A DNA stretch of 31,437 bases from HGM04593 sp045612305 (GTDB lineage Bacteria; Bacteroidota; Bacteroidia; Bacteroidales; Bacteroidaceae). The DNA lies in the NCBI GenBank assembly GCA_045612305.1, contig JAZKYU010000020.1, positions 1 through 31,437 on the forward strand. Reading direction: 5' to 3'. Below, in pieces: positions 16,472 through 24,852 of this stretch. Each line of letters begins with the position of its first letter. The stretch's first letter is position 1. The translations under genes and the position numbers were made by a program. The notes under the pieces were generated by a model. The model ran no database searches and had not been told where the DNA came from. It saw only the letters and a list, made by a program, of their open reading frames with translations.

Positions 16472-18646
16472 TTAATTACCCATCTCCGATATAAACTTCA
16501 CACGCACAAGACGTATCTCCTCCTCGCTATAATCGGCGCCGAGGACATCGAGCGCAGCGTCTATGCTGTCGGTGTCGGAGTTTTTAAAGTAGTCGTATAT
16601 CTCTTGTACGTTCTCCTCGTCCATAATCTCTTCGAGGAAGTAGTCTATATTGAGCTTTGTTCCTGAATATACAATAGACTCAACCTCGTCGAGCAACTCT
16701 TCGAACTCCACGCCACGGCTTATAGCGAGGTCATCGAGCGCCACCTTGCGGTCTATAGCGTTAATTACGCTCACCTTCAGTTTCGACTTGTTGGCCACGG
16801 TGCGCACGCGGAAGTCTTCGGGACGGTCTATCTCGTTTTCCTCGCAGTGACGCTTTATGAGCGCGCAAAACTCCTCGCCGTAGCGTTTGGCCTTGCCCTC
16901 GCCCACACCGGGTATATTTTTAAGTTCGTCGAAGGTGATGGGATATGTTGTTGCCATAGCCTCCAGAGAGGGGTCCTGGAATATCACATAGGGGGGAAGC
17001 TCAAGCTGTTTTGCAAGCTTCTTGCGCAAATTTTTGAGCATCGCAAAGAGCTCGGGATCCACAGCAAAGGTGCTACCGGCCGGTGCAAAGGTCTCAACCT
17101 CGGCAAAATCTCTGTCCTCCACAATCTTGAACGATTTGGGGTTATCGAGAAATTTACGGCCCTCACTTGTAACCTTTATGAGGCCATAGTTTTCAACGTC
17201 CTTGTCGAGATAGCCCGCTATGAGCGCCTGACGCACTACCGCATTCCAACGCTTGGGATCCTCGTCGACACCACAACCAAAGCACTCGAGTTCGTCGTGC
17301 ATGTGCGACTGTATCTCGGCCGTTTCCTTGCCCATAAGGACATCTATAACGTAATCTACTTTAAAATTCTCTTTGAGTGCCAAGACGGTCTCTATAACAG
17401 CCTCGAGCAGCTCTTTTGCCTCCACCTGTTTTTTAGGTGTCAGGCAGTTATCACAATTACCACAATTTTCCACTTCGAAATTTTCACCAAAATAATGTAA
17501 CAACAATTTTCTGCGGCAAACCGACGACTCGGCATATGCTGTAGTCTCGTGCAAGAGCTGACGCCCTATATATTGCTCGGCCAGGGGCTTGCCTTCAAGG
17601 AATTTTTCTAACTTTTGCAAATCTTTGCTATTGTAGTAGGCGATGCACATACCTTCGCCACCGTCGCGGCCGGCACGGCCCGTCTCCTGGTAGTAGCCTT
17701 CGAGGCTCTTGGGTATGTCGTAGTGTATCACATAGCGCACATCGGGTTTGTCTATACCCATACCAAACGCTATGGTCGCCACAATTACATCGATTTTCTC
17801 CATTATAAACTCGTCTTGTGTCTGCGACCTCATAACGGAGTCCATACCTGCATGATAGGCCTTTGCCGAAATTTCGTTAGCCTGCAATATCTCGGCAAAC
17901 TCTTCAACCTTCTTGCGGCTCAAGCAGTAGATGATACCCGACTTACCGGGGTTGGATTTTATAAACTTTATAATATCCTTGTCTACGTTCTTTGTCTTGG
18001 GCTTTACCTCGTAGTAAAGGTTGGGGCGGTTGAACGACGATTTAAAATCGGGGGCATCCTGTATGCCAAGGTTTTTCTTTATATCGTCGCGCACCTTGGT
18101 GGTAGCCGTTGCTGTGAGAGCAATTATCGGCGCCTTGCCTATCTCGTTTATTATGGGGCGTATTCTGCGGTACTCGGGACGGAAGTCGTGACCCCACTCC
18201 GATATACAGTGAGCTTCATCGATAGCATAGAAAGATATTTTTATGCTCTTGAGAAACTCCACATTATCCTCCTTGGTCAAAGACTCGGGAGCCACGTACA
18301 GGAGTTTTGTTTTTCCCGACACAACATCCTCCTTAACCTCCTCTATCGCCTGCTTGGTGAGGGAAGAGTTCAAGAAGTGTGCCACGCCATCCTCCTCGTG
18401 AAAGTTTCTGATGGCGTCAACTTGGTTTTTCATCAGGGCTATAAGTGGCGATATAACAATTGCCGTGCCTTCCATAACAAGCGAGGGCAACTGGTAACAC
18501 AACGACTTACCACCTCCCGTGGGCATCAACACAAAGCCGTCTTTACCATCAAGCAAGTTCTCGATGACAGCCTCTTGGTCCCCCTTAAACGTGTCGAAAC
18601 CGAAATTCTCCTTAAGAATTTCTGTCAAATTGTACTTCTTTGCCAT
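16472..18646 (-). CDS. recQ: ATP-dependent DNA helicase RecQ
   Basis: A 724-residue superfamily 2 3'-to-5' DNA helicase used in recombination and fork repair. Walker A is MPTGGGKSLCYQLPS (Lys 47) and the DEAH box is in YAIDEAHCISEWGHDFRPEY. Motif VI is QETGRAGRDG, and the RecQ-C-terminal zinc site is CRRKLLLHYFGENFEVENCGNCDNC. An HRDC-like segment (about residues 535-615, LFAMLKNLRKKLAKQLELPPYVIFQDPSLEAMA) follows. A roughly 110-residue acidic C-terminal tail (DSIDAALDVLGADYSEEEI) extends beyond E. coli RecQ (609 residues). Its consensus promoter lies directly upstream and it heads the long series ending in mutL. Confidence 0.96.
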   Translation of the reverse strand: MAKKYNLTEILKENFGFDTFKGDQEAVIENLLDGKDGFVLMPTGGGKSLCYQLPSLVMEGTAIVISPLIALMKNQVDAIRNFHEEDGVAHFLNSSLTKQAIEEVKEDVVSGKTKLLYVAPESLTKEDNVEFLKSIKISFYAIDEAHCISEWGHDFRPEYRRIRPIINEIGKAPIIALTATATTKVRDDIKKNLGIQDAPDFKSSFNRPNLYYEVKPKTKNVDKDIIKFIKSNPGKSGIIYCLSRKKVEEFAEILQANEISAKAYHAGMDSVMRSQTQDEFIMEKIDVIVATIAFGMGIDKPDVRYVIHYDIPKSLEGYYQETGRAGRDGGEGMCIAYYNSKDLQKLEKFLEGKPLAEQYIGRQLLHETTAYAESSVCRRKLLLHYFGENFEVENCGNCDNCLTPKKQVEAKELLEAVIETVLALKENFKVDYVIDVLMGKETAEIQSHMHDELECFGCGVDEDPKRWNAVVRQALIAGYLDKDVENYGLIKVTSEGRKFLDNPKSFKIVEDRDFAEVETFAPAGSTFAVDPELFAMLKNLRKKLAKQLELPPYVIFQDPSLEAMATTYPITFDELKNIPGVGEGKAKRYGEEFCALIKRHCEENEIDRPEDFRVRTVANKSKLKVSVINAIDRKVALDDLAISRGVEFEELLDEVESIVYSGTKLNIDYFLEEIMDEENVQEIYDYFKNSDTDSIDAALDVLGADYSEEEIRLVRVKFISEMGN

Positions 18647-18669
18647 TTTACAGTACGCCTATTTGCTAA

Positions 18670-18702
18670 CAAAGTTATAAATATCTCTAGAAAACGCACA
18701 AA
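18670..18702 (-). promoter_or_regulatory. Bacteroidetes-type promoter upstream of recQ
   Basis: On the minus strand TTTG (18699-18702) is followed after 21 nt by TAACTTTG (18670-18677), matching TTTG-N19-21-TAnnTTTG. The recQ start is about 23 nt beyond the -7 box. This is the only good promoter I see for the eight genes down to mutL. Confidence 0.7.
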
Positions 18703-18760
18703 CTTTTAAGAAGATTTTTTAATAATTATGGAAATTTCTCTTGAGGAGAGAAAGAATATT

Positions 18761-18795
18761 AAAAAAGAGCCCTCTCGAAAGTTCCGAGAGGGCTC
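18761..18795 (-). terminator. Rho-independent terminator after clpX
   Basis: On the minus strand GAGCCCTCTCG pairs perfectly over 11 bp (18785-18795 with 18767-18777) around a 7-nt loop, then six T (18761-18766). It is 22 nt past the clpX stop and about 60 nt before the recQ promoter, so it separates the two transcription units cleanly. Confidence 0.9.
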
Positions 18796-18817
18796 TCTAT
18801 GCAATAACAAGAAAACA

Positions 18818-20044
18818 CTATGCAAGCATAGTCACCGCACCGCTTTTTGTAAAGCGTTCTTCGGCATAAGCCTTGGTGATGACACATTTTTTCTCTTCGC
18901 TCGACGGCATATCGAACATCTTCTCCTGCATTATTGTTTCTACAATAGAACGCAAACCGCGGGCACCAAGCTTGTACTCTACGGCCATATCCACGATATA
19001 GTCGAGAGCCTCGGTGTCGAACACAAGCTCTACGCCGTCCATCTCCATAAGCTTTATATACTGCTTAATTATGGAGTTTTTAGGCTCGGTGAGGATGTTG
19101 CGCAACGTGTCGCGGTCGAGCGGACGCAAAGAGGTGAGTATGGGCAAGCGGCCCACAATCTCGGGAATGAGACCAAACGAGCGCAAGTCTTGCGGGGTTA
19201 CATACTGCATCATATCCCCTTTGTCAATCTTGCAACTATTCTGTACCGAGTTATAGCCCACAATGTGGGTATTCAAGCGCTGTGCAATTTTTTTCTCTAT
19301 ACCATCGAAAGCACCTCCGCAAATAAAGAGAATGTGCTTGGTGTTTACCGGTATCATCTTTTGGTCGGGGTGTTTACGGCCACCCTGTGGGGGCACGTTC
19401 ACAACCGAGCCTTCGAGCAGTTTCAACAACCCTTGCTGAACACCCTCGCCGCTTACGTCGCGTGTAATTGAGGGGTTGTCGCTCTTGCGGGCTATCTTGT
19501 CTATCTCGTCTATGAACACTATACCACGCTCTGCCTCCTCCACGTTATAGTCGGCCACCTGCAAAAGGCGTGTGAGAATACTCTCTATATCCTCGCCCAC
19601 ATAGCCGGCCTCGGTGAGCACAGTAGCATCTACTATAGTAAAAGGCACTTTAAGAAGGCGTGCTATGGTGCGTGCCAAAAGAGTTTTACCCGTTCCTGTG
19701 CTACCCACCATAATTATGTTGCTCTTCTCTATCTCCACATCGTCAGCACCGTTGTCGCGCTGCATCAAGCGTTTGTAGTGGTTATATACCGACACGGAAA
19801 GAGCACGCTTTGCAGCGTCCTGCCCTATCACATACTCGTCGAGAAAAGCTTTTATCTCCTTGGGCTTGGGCAACTCGCCGGGCTCAAAGTCTGTTTTTGG
19901 GAGGAGTTTTTCCTCGCGCAAAATCTCGTGCGCCCTCTCAACGCAGTCGTTGCATATGAAGCCGGTCATACCAGTCATAAGCAGGCCCACCTGGTCCTCT
20001 GTTCGGCCGCAAAAGCTACAACGTTTTTTCCCCTTTTCCGCCAT
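18818..20044 (-). CDS. clpX: ClpX, ATPase subunit of ClpXP protease
   Basis: A 408-residue AAA+ unfoldase that feeds substrates into ClpP. The N-terminal C4 zinc domain has Cys 9, 12, 31 and 34 (CSFCGRTEDQ, GFICNDC). Walker A is GSTGTGKT at residues 114-121, and the pore loop GYVGED follows. Walker B is IVFIDEIDKIARKS, and the sensor/arginine-finger region IPEIVGRLPILTSL is present. The ClpP-docking IGF-type loop reads HIVGYNS in this region, whereas E. coli has an IGF tripeptide. This is not necessarily the docking loop and should be aligned. It lies 2 nt after clpP and is followed by a strong terminator. Confidence 0.97.
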   Translation of the reverse strand: MAEKGKKRCSFCGRTEDQVGLLMTGMTGFICNDCVERAHEILREEKLLPKTDFEPGELPKPKEIKAFLDEYVIGQDAAKRALSVSVYNHYKRLMQRDNGADDVEIEKSNIIMVGSTGTGKTLLARTIARLLKVPFTIVDATVLTEAGYVGEDIESILTRLLQVADYNVEEAERGIVFIDEIDKIARKSDNPSITRDVSGEGVQQGLLKLLEGSVVNVPPQGGRKHPDQKMIPVNTKHILFICGGAFDGIEKKIAQRLNTHIVGYNSVQNSCKIDKGDMMQYVTPQDLRSFGLIPEIVGRLPILTSLRPLDRDTLRNILTEPKNSIIKQYIKLMEMDGVELVFDTEALDYIVDMAVEYKLGARGLRSIVETIMQEKMFDMPSSEEKKCVITKAYAEERFTKSGAVTMLA

Positions 20045-20046
20045 AA

Positions 20047-20721
20047 TTACTTTTTACGCGCAAGTACATTGTCTATCATACCATAGGCTTTAGCCTCCTC
20101 GGCTGTCATCCAATAGTCGCGGTCGCTGTCGGCCCACACCTTGTCAAAAGACTGGTGACTGTGGTCGGCGATAATTGTGTAGAGCTCGTTCTTCAGTTTC
20201 TGAATTTCACGAGCTGTAATCTCAATATCGCTCGCCTGGCCCTGCACGCCACCCAACGGCTGGTGTATCATAACACGGCTATGGGTGAGAGCCGAACGTT
20301 TGCCCTCGGCGCCTGCCACAAGCAACACGGCTGCCATACTTGCCGCCATACCGGTGCAGATGGTAGCAACATCGCTACCGATAAACTGCATAGTGTCGTA
20401 AATTCCCAAACCGGCGTACACTGAGCCGCCGGGGGAATTTATGTAGATAGATATATCTTTACCACTATCCACAGAGTCGAGATAGAGCAACTGCGCCTGC
20501 AAAGTGTTTGCAGTGTAGTCGTCTATCTGTGTGCCAAGAAAGATAATTCTATCCATCATCAGACGCGAGAAAACATCCATCTGAGTTACATTCAACTGGC
20601 GCTCCTCCAAAATATAGGGGTTCAAGTACTGCGATTGAACCTTCAACACATCGTCGAGCACCATACTGCTCATACCCAAATGCTTAGTCGCATATTTTCT
20701 AAAATCATCTTTCATAACCAA
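20047..20721 (-). CDS. clpP: ClpP, proteolytic subunit of ClpXP
   Basis: A 224-residue serine peptidase that assembles into a 14-subunit barrel and degrades proteins unfolded by ClpX. The catalytic triad is visible: Ser 128 in GMAASMAAVLL, His 153 in MIHQPLGGVQGQ, and Asp 202 in DRDYWMTAEEA. The oxyanion strand SPGGS is at 96-100. The first approximately 30 residues (to SQYLNPYILEERQ) form the propeptide-like N-terminus, so a shorter start at Met 3 is also possible. It lies between tig (36 nt) and clpX (2 nt), the common tig-clpP-clpX operon. Confidence 0.97.
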   Translation of the reverse strand: MVMKDDFRKYATKHLGMSSMVLDDVLKVQSQYLNPYILEERQLNVTQMDVFSRLMMDRIIFLGTQIDDYTANTLQAQLLYLDSVDSGKDISIYINSPGGSVYAGLGIYDTMQFIGSDVATICTGMAASMAAVLLVAGAEGKRSALTHSRVMIHQPLGGVQGQASDIEITAREIQKLKNELYTIIADHSHQSFDKVWADSDRDYWMTAEEAKAYGMIDNVLARKK

Positions 20722-20757
20722 CTCCTAGAATAGTTCTTAATATAATATACCTATATA

Positions 20758-22107
20758 TTATTTATCGCTTTCGGCGAGCTTTTTGTTGAAGTCCTCAACC
20801 GAAATTTCTTGCTCCTCGAGAGTTACGCAACCCTTGATAGCCTCGATAAGTTTGATATCTACAGCGCGGTTGATGAGAGCCTCGCGGGTCTTCTCCTGCT
20901 TCAACATGCCGCTTGCATAGTTCTCGAGCAAGTCCTCGGGAACGTTTGCCATACCATACTGTGCAAACTGGTCGCGAGTTGCAGCTTTTGCTACAGAGAG
21001 AACATCGTTGTCGTCTATCTTAACCTCGAATTTCTTTGCAAGCTGCTCCTTAACAAGATGCCAAGAAAGCTCTGTGAGGCTCTTTTGGAAATCCTCCTCG
21101 CTGACGCCCTCTGAGCCCTCAGCCTTGTTCATATCCATAATGCGACGCAAGATAGCCTCGGGGAACTCCAACTTGCCGATGCGCTCCATGAGGTAAGCGC
21201 GTGTGTCGAGCAACAATTTGTAGTCGCTATCGATAGCAAAACGCTCTGCAAACTGCTCGGCAATCTTAGCGCGGAACTCCTCCTCGCTCTTAACAGTATC
21301 TTTGCCAAACGCAGCGTCGAACACATTCTGGTTCATCTCGCTAGCAACAAAGCGTGTAATCTCAGAGATTGTGAAGGTAAACTCACCGGCGTGAGCAGCA
21401 ACCTCGCTCTTCTCTATCTTGAGAAGCGATGCGAGCTCAGCCTCGCTACCATCGAAAGCAGTTGTGGGGTTAAAGGTGATAACATCACCCACCTTTGCAC
21501 CTGCAAAGAGAGCCTTCTGCTCGTCGTTCTTCATGTAAGCAGGCATCATCACAGCCTCTCTAACGCTGATACCACCCTCGGCAGCCTCAACGAGTGAGCC
21601 TTTGAGCATATCTTTATCCTCGTAGCTCTCAACCTGCTTGTACTCGCCGCAACGCTGTGCGTAAGCCTGAGCCTGTGAATCTATCATCTCGGCTGTGGGC
21701 TGAATTTTGTAGTAAGCAAGCTTGTCCTCTTTGCTCAACGCGGCGTCGAACTTGGGAGCAAGTGCAATCTCAAAGTCGAAAGTAAACTCTTTATCGTTTA
21801 CCATATCGATAGTAGCCTGCTGCTCCTCGATAGGGAGGGGCTCACCCAACATATCGATGTTATTCTCTTTGATGTACTCGAAAATTTTTGTCTGCAACAA
21901 CTTGTTAATCTCCTCGGCCTTAACAGCTGTACCATACTGTTTTTTAACAAGGCCCATAGGCACCATACCGGGACGGAAGCCGGGGATGTTGGCCTTCTGA
22001 CGGATGTTTTTCAATTGTTTCTCAACCAAGGCAGCGTAATCTGCCTCCTGAATTTTCACAGACAACAGAGCGCTTGTAGCGTCTGAATTTTTAAATGTAA
22101 ATTCCAT
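20758..22107 (-). CDS. tig: Trigger factor, ribosome-bound chaperone
   Basis: A 449-residue chaperone that binds nascent chains at the ribosome exit tunnel. The ribosome-docking signature GFRPG is at residues 43-47 (IPGFRPGMVPMGLVKKQYG). The long helical C-terminal arms (about residues 270-449) end with EEQEISVEDFNKKLAES. The middle PPIase (FKBP-like) domain that E. coli trigger factor has at residues 150-245 is poorly conserved here (DKDMLKGSLVEAAEGGISV onward, KVGDVITFNPTTAF). The isomerase activity may therefore be weak or absent. It is the first gene of tig-clpP-clpX and has a consensus promoter. Confidence 0.93.
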   Translation of the reverse strand: MEFTFKNSDATSALLSVKIQEADYAALVEKQLKNIRQKANIPGFRPGMVPMGLVKKQYGTAVKAEEINKLLQTKIFEYIKENNIDMLGEPLPIEEQQATIDMVNDKEFTFDFEIALAPKFDAALSKEDKLAYYKIQPTAEMIDSQAQAYAQRCGEYKQVESYEDKDMLKGSLVEAAEGGISVREAVMMPAYMKNDEQKALFAGAKVGDVITFNPTTAFDGSEAELASLLKIEKSEVAAHAGEFTFTISEITRFVASEMNQNVFDAAFGKDTVKSEEEFRAKIAEQFAERFAIDSDYKLLLDTRAYLMERIGKLEFPEAILRRIMDMNKAEGSEGVSEEDFQKSLTELSWHLVKEQLAKKFEVKIDDNDVLSVAKAATRDQFAQYGMANVPEDLLENYASGMLKQEKTREALINRAVDIKLIEAIKGCVTLEEQEISVEDFNKKLAESDK

Positions 22108-22149
22108 ATATTTAATTTTAAATAATATACTAAACCCAATTTAGGCGTG

Positions 22150-22181
22150 CAAAAGTACAATTTATTAGGGAGATTATCAAA
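22150..22181 (-). promoter_or_regulatory. Bacteroidetes-type promoter of tig-clpP-clpX
   Basis: On the minus strand TTTG (22178-22181) is followed after 20 nt by TACTTTTG (22150-22157), the full consensus. It lies 43 nt before the tig start. The -7 box is identical to that of the tRNA-Val promoter. Confidence 0.75.
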
Positions 22182-22191
22182 AAAAACAGGC

Positions 22192-22216
22192 TTTTTGCTC
22201 GTTTTTTAAGCAAAAA
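22192..22216. terminator. Terminator-like hairpin between lptB and the tig promoter
   Basis: TTTTTGCT (22192-22199) pairs with AGCAAAAA (22209-22216). On the minus strand an eight-T run (22179-22186) follows 5 nt past the stem. It may be a second, back-up stop for transcripts passing the lptB terminator. The arm context AGGCTTTTTGCTC is shared with 250-262. Confidence 0.45.
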
Positions 22217-22296
22217 AAGAGCTACGGAGGGCAAAATTACACCGCCCACCACCTGCAAAGGTTGCTATTTTAGCAAATTGTGCAGCCTAAACAAAA

Positions 22297-22331
22297 CAAA
22301 AAGCCCCGGAAGTTTATCTAAATTCCGGGGC
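22297..22331 (-). terminator. Rho-independent terminator after lptB
   Basis: On the minus strand GCCCCGGAA (22323-22331) pairs perfectly over 9 bp with TTCCGGGGC (22303-22311), with an 11-nt loop, followed by five T, a G and more T. It is 31 nt past the lptB stop. Confidence 0.9.
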
Positions 22332-22361
22332 TGCCATGTGTTTTAAAAAACCTTCTAGCTA

Positions 22362-23153
22362 TTAAATTTGAAACTCACGCTTGCGCAGCACAAAGTCGCG
22401 ACCAAGATACTTCTCGCGCACTATACTATTCTCGGCAAGCACCTCGGGCGTACCCTCGAAAAGTATTCTACCCTCGAAGAGCAGGTAGGCACGGTCGGTA
22501 ATGCTCAAAGTCTCCTGCACGTTGTGGTCGGTGATGAGGATACCTATATTCTTGTCTTTCAATTTCCACACAATGTACTGAATATCCTCAACCGCTATGG
22601 GGTCGACACCCGCAAAAGGCTCGTCGAGCATAATAAACTTGGGGTCGATAGCCAAGCAGCGCGCAATCTCGGTACGGCGGCGCTCACCACCCGAGAGGCG
22701 GTCGCCGAGGTTTTTGCGCACCTTCTGCAAGCGAAACTCCTCGATAAGACTCTCGAGCTTCTCTTTTTGGTATTCTTTGGGCTTGCCGGTGAGCTCTAGT
22801 ACCGATGCGATGTTGTCCTCCACGGTCATCTTGCGAAAAACGCTCGCCTCCTGCGCCAAATAACCCACACCGAAGCGGGCACGCTTGTACACGGGGAAAT
22901 TTGTAATTTCCGTGTCGTTAAGGAAGATTTTTCCATCGTTAGGCACAACAAGTCCTGTGGTCATATAGAAAGATGTTGTCTTTCCCGCACCGTTGGGGCC
23001 CAAAAGACCCACAATCTCTCCTTGCTTCACATCGAAAGAGACATCGTTAACCACAGTGCGCTTGCCATAACGCTTCACAAGATGCTCGGTACGCAAAACC
23101 ATACGTTCGGGAGTACCAATATTTTCATTTTCCGCAAATGCAACCATTGCCAT
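22362..23153 (-). CDS. lptB: LPS export ABC transporter ATP-binding protein LptB
   Basis: This cytoplasmic ATPase powers lipopolysaccharide extraction from the inner membrane by LptFG. Walker A is GLLGPNGAGKTTSFY, the ABC signature is LSGGERRRTEIAR, Walker B is FIMLDEPFAGVDPIAVEDI and the switch His is in ITDHNVQETLS. The YLAQEASVFRKMTVEDNI Q-loop region is the hallmark of LptB. At 263 residues the reading frame has 17 extra N-terminal residues. The family normally begins at the equivalent of MVLRTEHLVKRYG, which would put the start at 23102. Its partners LptF, LptG and LptC are not in this window. It diverges from mlaE, with 138 nt between the starts. Confidence 0.95.
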   Translation of the reverse strand: MAMVAFAENENIGTPERMVLRTEHLVKRYGKRTVVNDVSFDVKQGEIVGLLGPNGAGKTTSFYMTTGLVVPNDGKIFLNDTEITNFPVYKRARFGVGYLAQEASVFRKMTVEDNIASVLELTGKPKEYQKEKLESLIEEFRLQKVRKNLGDRLSGGERRRTEIARCLAIDPKFIMLDEPFAGVDPIAVEDIQYIVWKLKDKNIGILITDHNVQETLSITDRAYLLFEGRILFEGTPEVLAENSIVREKYLGRDFVLRKREFQI

Positions 23154-23182
23154 ACTTAAATATTAACGTAGCGAAGATAATG

Positions 23183-23190
23183 CAAATTTA
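23183..23190 (-). promoter_or_regulatory. Possible -7 box (TAAATTTG) of lptB
   Basis: TAAATTTG on the minus strand matches TAnnTTTG. The nearest TTTG upstream is 23 nt away, a little longer than the usual spacing. A second near-consensus box, TATCTTCG, lies at 23172-23179. Either could drive lptB. Confidence 0.35.
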
Positions 23191-23274
23191 GCTCTCACCC
23201 AAGATTTTAGGAGCAAAACGGACAAAAAAGCACAAAACAAAAGAGAAATATTAAGGTTTGAAGAAGAAAAACCG

Positions 23275-23282
23275 TATCTTCG
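23275..23282 (+). promoter_or_regulatory. Possible -7 box (TATCTTCG) of mlaE-mlaF
   Basis: TATCTTCG, one mismatch from TAnnTTTG, ends 9 nt before the mlaE start on the plus strand. The upstream TTTG at 23257-23260 is only 14 nt away, too close for the consensus. With that spacing the leader would be very short, so the assignment is weak. Confidence 0.3.
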
Positions 23283-23291
23283 CAACCTCAT

Positions 23292-24056
23292 TTGACAAAA
23301 AAGAAGATGTTTTTAATAAAATCTATAGAGACTTTCGGTAAATACCTCGTTTTAATGAGCCGCGTCTTTGCACGCCCCGAACGATGGAGAGTATTCTTTC
23401 GCCAAACGATGCGCGAGGTCTTTCAGCTCGGCGTAGACTCTATACCCATAGTCCTGCTCATCTCCTTCTTCATAGGAGCCGTTATCTGCATACAGATGAA
23501 GCTAAACATAGAAAACGCCTGGATGCCGCCCTTCACCGTGGGTTACGCCACACGCGAAATTATGTTGCTGGAGTTTTCGTCAAGCATAATGTGCCTCATA
23601 CTCGCCGGTAAAGTGGGAAGCAACATCACATCGGAGATAGGAGCTATGCGTGTAACCCAGCAAATAGACGCACTCGAAATTATGGGCGTAAATTCGGCGA
23701 GTTTCCTCATTCTTCCCAAGGTTACCGCCCTCATCTCTATGATACCTATACTTGTAATCTTCAGCATAGTTTCGGGCATCATAGGCGCCTACGCCATAGG
23801 TTTCTTCACCGGCATAATGACACCCAACGACCTCACCTGTGGTCTTCAGTACGAATTTCAGCAGTGGTACATATGGTGTAGCATCATAAAAGCCATCTTT
23901 TTTGCCTACATAATAACCTCTGTAGCTTCGTACTATGGCTACACTGTAGAAGGCGGCTCTATAGAGGTGGGCAAGGCGAGCACCGACTCTGTGGTTAGTT
24001 GCAGTGTGCTCATACTCTTTGCCGACATAGTTTTAACCCAACTTCTTATGCAATGA
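23292..24056 (+). CDS. mlaE: MlaE-type (YrbE) ABC transporter permease
   Basis: This 254-residue inner-membrane permease belongs to the MCE/Mla phospholipid transport system that maintains outer membrane lipid asymmetry. It has an amphipathic N-terminus (RPERWRVFFRQTMREVFQLG) and about five hydrophobic segments, including SIPIVLLISFFIGAVICIQ, VTALISMIPILVIFSIVSG and SCSVLILFADIVLTQLL. The family motif EIGAMRVTQQIDALEIMGVN is intact; it forms the coupling helix. Its stop overlaps the mlaF start by 4 nt (ATGA), indicating translational coupling. MlaD (the MCE protein) is not adjacent; in many Bacteroidota it is encoded elsewhere. Confidence 0.94.
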   Translation: MTKKKMFLIKSIETFGKYLVLMSRVFARPERWRVFFRQTMREVFQLGVDSIPIVLLISFFIGAVICIQMKLNIENAWMPPFTVGYATREIMLLEFSSSIMCLILAGKVGSNITSEIGAMRVTQQIDALEIMGVNSASFLILPKVTALISMIPILVIFSIVSGIIGAYAIGFFTGIMTPNDLTCGLQYEFQQWYIWCSIIKAIFFAYIITSVASYYGYTVEGGSIEVGKASTDSVVSCSVLILFADIVLTQLLMQ

Positions 24057-24808
24057 TAGAGATAAAGAACATATACAAAACGTTTGGCAACCAGAATGTG
24101 CTACACGACATAAACACCACATTCGAAAACGGCAAAACCAACCTCATCATAGGGCAAAGCGGTGCGGGAAAAACCGTGTTACTAAAGTGCATCGTAGGCC
24201 TGCTCGAAGCCGACAAGGGAGAAATTCTTTACGACGGACGCAACGTGCTCACCTTCGGCAAAAAGGAGAAACAGCTATTGCGTCGCGAGATGGGCATGCT
24301 CTTCCAGAGCGCAGCACTCTTCGACTCTATGAGCGTGCTGGAGAACGTGATGTTCCCCCTCGATATGTTCTCCACAAAAACATATAACGAGCGTCTGAGC
24401 CGAGCCCGCTTCTGCTTGGAACGTGTAAACCTGCTCGACGCGCAGGACAAGAGCCCCGAAGAGCTGTCGGGCGGTATGCAGAAACGCGCAGCCATAGCCC
24501 GCGCCATAGCTCTGGAGCCACGTTACCTCTTTTGCGACGAGCCAAACTCGGGTCTCGACCCCAAGACCTCGCTCATAATAGACGAGCTTATACACGGCAT
24601 AACCACCGAGTATGGCATAACCACCATAGTAAACACCCACGACATGAACTCTGTGATGAACATAGGCGACCACATAGTATTCCTTGCCGACGGCAAAATT
24701 TCGTGGGAAGGCAACAAGGATGGCATTCTAAACACCAAGAACAAACAGCTAAACGACTTCCTTTTCTCGAGCGAGATACTGCGCAGGGTTGCAGGGGAGA
24801 AACAATAA
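24053..24808 (+). CDS. mlaF: MlaF-type ABC transporter ATP-binding protein
   Basis: The cytoplasmic ATPase partner of MlaE. I place the start at 24053 (MIEIKNIYKTFGNQNVLHDI). The longer frame from 23999 lies within mlaE and adds 18 residues unlike the family. Walker A is IIGQSGAGKTVLLK, the signature is LSGGMQKRAAIARAIAL, Walker B is YLFCDEPNSGLDP and the switch His is in IVNTHDMNSVM. The DEPNSGLDPKTS stretch is characteristic of the MlaF/MKL family. The length is 251 residues. It ends 84 nt before the converging der gene, with a bidirectional terminator between them. Confidence 0.95.
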   Translation: MIEIKNIYKTFGNQNVLHDINTTFENGKTNLIIGQSGAGKTVLLKCIVGLLEADKGEILYDGRNVLTFGKKEKQLLRREMGMLFQSAALFDSMSVLENVMFPLDMFSTKTYNERLSRARFCLERVNLLDAQDKSPEELSGGMQKRAAIARAIALEPRYLFCDEPNSGLDPKTSLIIDELIHGITTEYGITTIVNTHDMNSVMNIGDHIVFLADGKISWEGNKDGILNTKNKQLNDFLFSSEILRRVAGEKQ

Positions 24809-24812
24809 AACA

Positions 24813-24852
24813 AAACGAGAAGAAGCGTGCCGCGGCACGCTTCTTCTCGTTT
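24813..24852. terminator. Bidirectional terminator between mlaF and der (40-bp perfect palindrome)
   Basis: The 40 bases are a perfect inverted repeat centred at 24832/24833, with arms AAACGAGAAGAAGCGTGCCG and its complement. Short A/T tails flank it on both sides. It lies between two convergent genes and can end transcription from either, as a stem of up to 18 bp. Confidence 0.85.

Noticed and set aside
17615..18709. A 364-codon open frame on the plus strand opposite recQ
   Set aside because: It is a shadow of the recQ coding sequence. The translation has no recognisable domain and recQ motifs are complete on the other strand.
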